DNA from: Nanobdellota archaeon
GTDB taxonomy: Archaea > Nanobdellota > Nanobdellia > SCGC-AAA011-G17 > JAFCDX01
Assembly (NCBI GenBank): GCA_018816585.1
Contig: JAHIVQ010000054.1
Span: 1-6,736, forward strand
Reading direction: 5' to 3'
DNA length: 6,736 nt
The notes under the pieces are model-generated. The model saw nothing but the letters and a program-made list of their open reading frames with translations, did no database searches and was not told the origin of the DNA. This document shows positions 4,837 to 6,736 of the stretch, in pieces; position 1 is the stretch's first letter; each line of letters starts with the position of its first letter. The position numbers and the translations under genes were made by a program.

Positions 4837-6378
4837 ATGAACAGTACAGATACTATTATAATCAACTTTAAAGAGGAATTTAACAAGATAAAAAAAGAAA
4901 CTGATAATTTTACAAAGTTCAAGCCAGATTTATTTTTAAAAAATAGAGAATCTATAAGAATATTAAGAACTATTTTAGGGTTTACCTCTAATAATTTATC
5001 AAAAAACATGGGGATTGCATATTCATGGTTGTATAATCTTGAGAATAAAAAAGCAAACCTTGGAGAAAAAGGAGCCATAAAATTAACTGAAAAATTCAAG
5101 GATTTATTTAAAAAATACAAGAATGTTGATTATGAAAACACCCTAAGAAATTTCTGCAGTTTGAATAATATTATATTGCAGATAAAAATCCCAAATAATC
5201 TTAATAATTTGAATAATTTTTCCTTGGAGGAATTTTATGAAATGTATAAATTCATTAAAAAAGAAACTGATAATTTCTCTTACTTTCCTCCATATTTAAT
5301 TCTTGAAGACAGCAGGATAATAACAGTTATTCGCATAATTTTAGGATTAAGCCAGAAGGAATTCAGCAGGAAATTAAATCTTGGAATAATGACTATAGAA
5401 GAATTGGAGAATGGATATAGAAGAATAAAAAGACCAATTACGGCAAAAATATACTCTGATTTATTGAATAAACTCTTCAAAGATATAAGATATACTGAGA
5501 ATTGCAAAATCTTGGAAGAAAACTGGAAAAAATGGAAGAACACCAGAAAAATAAATGATGAAAAAAATCTTAAATGGAAAACTATTAGAAATATGAATAC
5601 AGAAGATTTTACAGAATATTTCAATATGGCAAAATTATTAACTTCAAACTTTAGTGATTTTAATCCAGAAATATTTCAAAAAACACCGCAGATGATCTTG
5701 ATATTTCGTATAATTCTTGGCTTGACGCAAAGGGATTTAGAGAGAAAATTAAGCCTTAAAGGAAGGCAGATATCCAATTATGAAAGTAGAACTTATAAAA
5801 CACTAAGCATAGGAAAATCAGAATTATTCGCAGATTTTTTCAGAGACAAATTCAAAAATTTAAAAGATATAAGTGAAGAATTTGCTGCAACTAAATTTTT
5901 AGAGTGTAAAGAGGCAATTTTTTATCATAAAAATCTGCATTTGAAATCATTGAAGCATATGAAGCAGACGCCACAAGAAAAAAGAATATCAAACATTTTA
6001 AGTGAAATAAAAAGTATAAAAACAGATATTAATTCAAATGTCAATACAAATAAAGGTATTATTAATGTTGATTTTAACATTTTATCAGACAATAAACCAA
6101 AAATATTAATAGAAGCTACGACTTTTAATAACATAAAAGGCAGGAAATTTGGATATAACTCTAAAAGAAAAATACTTGAAACAGATTACAGGTTTATCAA
6201 AGCTAAAAAGGCTTATTCTAATATAGTAGCTATTTTAGCTATAGAATGTGACAAAGATCCATTAATAGAACATAAGATAAAAAGGATAGTAAAAGAGGAA
6301 ACAATTGCCATAAACAAAATATTTATAAATGATGAAATTGAGGGTTTAAAACAATTCATAGGAGGAATTAATGACTGA
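4837..6378 (+). CDS. Triple helix-turn-helix protein with C-terminal PD-(D/E)XK-like domain
   Basis: A 513-aa protein not recognised as a named family. It has three tandem modules at ~11-96, ~131-218 and ~256-345. Each starts with a helix and an aromatic stretch (KIKKETDNFTKF, FIKKETDNFSYF, MAKLLTSNFSDF), then a XRE-like helix-turn-helix (RTILGFTSNNLSKNMGI, RIILGLSQKEFSRKLNL, RIILGLTQRDLERKLSL) and a Leu-Glu-Asn/Tyr-Glu turn. Module 2 matches the XRE pattern best. After a linker, residues ~380-510 contain VDFNIL (Asp412), ILIEAT (Glu426), Lys/Arg-rich residues 434-445 and a strand VAILAIE, resembling the core of PD-(D/E)XK nucleases. The usual ExK lysine is replaced (Glu-Ala-Thr), so activity is uncertain. 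It diverges from the DGR target gene and overlaps the S11 start by 8 nt. It could be a regulator, a site-specific nuclease or an element-maintenance factor; I cannot choose. Confidence 0.75.
   Translation: MNSTDTIIINFKEEFNKIKKETDNFTKFKPDLFLKNRESIRILRTILGFTSNNLSKNMGIAYSWLYNLENKKANLGEKGAIKLTEKFKDLFKKYKNVDYENTLRNFCSLNNIILQIKIPNNLNNLNNFSLEEFYEMYKFIKKETDNFSYFPPYLILEDSRIITVIRIILGLSQKEFSRKLNLGIMTIEELENGYRRIKRPITAKIYSDLLNKLFKDIRYTENCKILEENWKKWKNTRKINDEKNLKWKTIRNMNTEDFTEYFNMAKLLTSNFSDFNPEIFQKTPQMILIFRIILGLTQRDLERKLSLKGRQISNYESRTYKTLSIGKSELFADFFRDKFKNLKDISEEFAATKFLECKEAIFYHKNLHLKSLKHMKQTPQEKRISNILSEIKSIKTDINSNVNTNKGIINVDFNILSDNKPKILIEATTFNNIKGRKFGYNSKRKILETDYRFIKAKKAYSNIVAILAIECDKDPLIEHKIKRIVKEETIAINKIFINDEIEGLKQFIGGIND
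6361..6366 (+). promoter_or_regulatory. Shine-Dalgarno sequence for S11
   Basis: GGAGGA ends 4 nt before the S11 ATG at 6371 and lies inside the end of the HTH-nuclease-like gene. It fixes the S11 start and suggests coupled translation. It contrasts with the leaderless first genes of other units in the window. Confidence 0.7.
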
Positions 6379-6736
6379 AGATAAATTAAGATGGGGAATT
6401 GCATATATCTATTCTAGTTATAACAATACAATAGTCCATATATTATTTTAGTTAGTTCTAAAATAGATGGTTAACGGATATAACTGGGAGTGAAACTATA
6501 AGCAAGAAGTCTGGTGGTATGATGGTTAAGACACACAGATTAGAAGGATCACCAACAGCAGCAATGTCAGCTGCTAAATTAGCTGCAGAAGAAGCAAGAG
6601 AAAAAGGAATAAATGCTGTTCATATTAAAATTCGTGCTAAGGGTGGACATAATGGACCTGCAACAACAGGACCAGGAGCAAATGCAGCAATTCGTTCACT
6701 TTCAAGAGCAGGATTAAGAATAGGTATGATAGAAGA
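6371..6736 (+). CDS. rps11: Small ribosomal subunit protein uS11, interrupted by 31 nt and cut by the window end
   Basis: uS11 lies on the 30S platform and contacts the 16S rRNA near the E site and mRNA exit. The N-terminal part (6371-6442) reads MTEDKLRWGIAYIYSSYNN and TIVHI, the normal family start. The next two codons (Leu, Phe) lead to a TAG at 6449. The family sequence resumes in another frame at 6474 (TDITGSETISKKSGGMMVK, HRLEGSPTAAMSAAKLAAEE, and on to GLRIGMIE at the window end). Removing 31 nt (6443-6473) restores one continuous protein, HI-TDIT. The downstream frame is open from 6462, but its first ATG (6519) would lose about 40 conserved residues. Since S11 is essential, the options are an intron-like or translationally bypassed segment, a second S11 copy elsewhere, or a sequence or assembly error. 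Confidence 0.85.
6443..6473. repeat. 31-nt insertion in S11 carrying a perfect palindrome
   Basis: The stretch has inverted arms TATTTTAG (6444-6451) and CTAAAATA (6458-6465) around the loop TTAGTT. With a T-G pair (6443/6466) and an outer CCAT/ATGG pairing (6436-6439 with 6467-6470, 3-nt bulge 6440-6442) the stem reaches 13 bp. The boundary can slide by two bases (6441-6471 to 6443-6473) without changing the joined product. Confidence 0.7.

Noticed and set aside
5280..5624. Minus-strand frames opposite the HTH-nuclease-like gene (also 4791-5120, 5925-6134, 6213-6404)
   Set aside because: These Phe/Leu/Ile-rich products are what the complement of Lys/Asn-rich coding sequence yields; no start signals were seen.
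4837..6378. LAGLIDADG or HNH homing endonuclease
   Set aside because: No LAGLIDADG helices and no His-Asn-His metal-binding pattern are present. The C-terminal Asp/Glu pattern fits PD-(D/E)XK better.
6434..6484. Archaeal bulge-helix-bulge intron in S11
   Set aside because: I tried the three possible 31-nt excision registers and none gives 4-bp helix pairing with 3-nt bulges on opposite strands. The visible extended stem has one bulge on the 5' side only.

Overview
The window looks like the genome of an AT-rich archaeon, most likely a DPANN-type lineage (Pacearchaeota/Woesearchaeota-like). This rests on archaeal-type uS13 and uS4, a DUF655-type protein end, and BRE/TATA promoters about 26 bp upstream of start codons, which implies leaderless mRNAs. 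The lineage is inferred from gene content and composition; no search was run.

Layout. 1-211: 3' end of a DUF655 (COG1491-like) protein. 276-842: a small lipoprotein-like protein with a C-terminal membrane segment. 945-1475 (-): a RibD C-terminal/DHFR-like reductase. 1621-2663: ribosomal proteins uS13 and uS4, the start of the usual archaeal S13-S4-S11 operon. 2664-6370: about 3.7 kb of non-ribosomal DNA wedged between S4 and S11. 6371 to the end: uS11, interrupted after codon 24.

The wedge holds a diversity-generating retroelement (DGR) on the minus strand: a variable protein (4727-3936) with an internal variable repeat (VR), a spacer with a template-repeat (TR)-like copy, and a DGR-type reverse transcriptase (3665-2676). 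Divergent from it is a 513-aa protein (4837-6378) with three repeated helix-turn-helix modules and a C-terminal domain resembling a PD-(D/E)XK nuclease. Its end overlaps the S11 start, so S11 now sits downstream of the cassette's plus-strand promoter instead of directly behind S4.

The most unusual points are these. (1) A DGR sits inside a ribosomal protein operon. (2) The TR-like copy does not differ from the VR by adenine changes alone, and it is 6 nt shorter. (3) A 13-nt inverted repeat would enclose the TR-like copy in the RNA. (4) A 31-nt frameshifting insertion in S11 carries an 8-bp perfect palindrome, and a similar smaller palindrome lies at the other cassette edge. (5) The HTH3-nuclease-like protein has an unfamiliar architecture.
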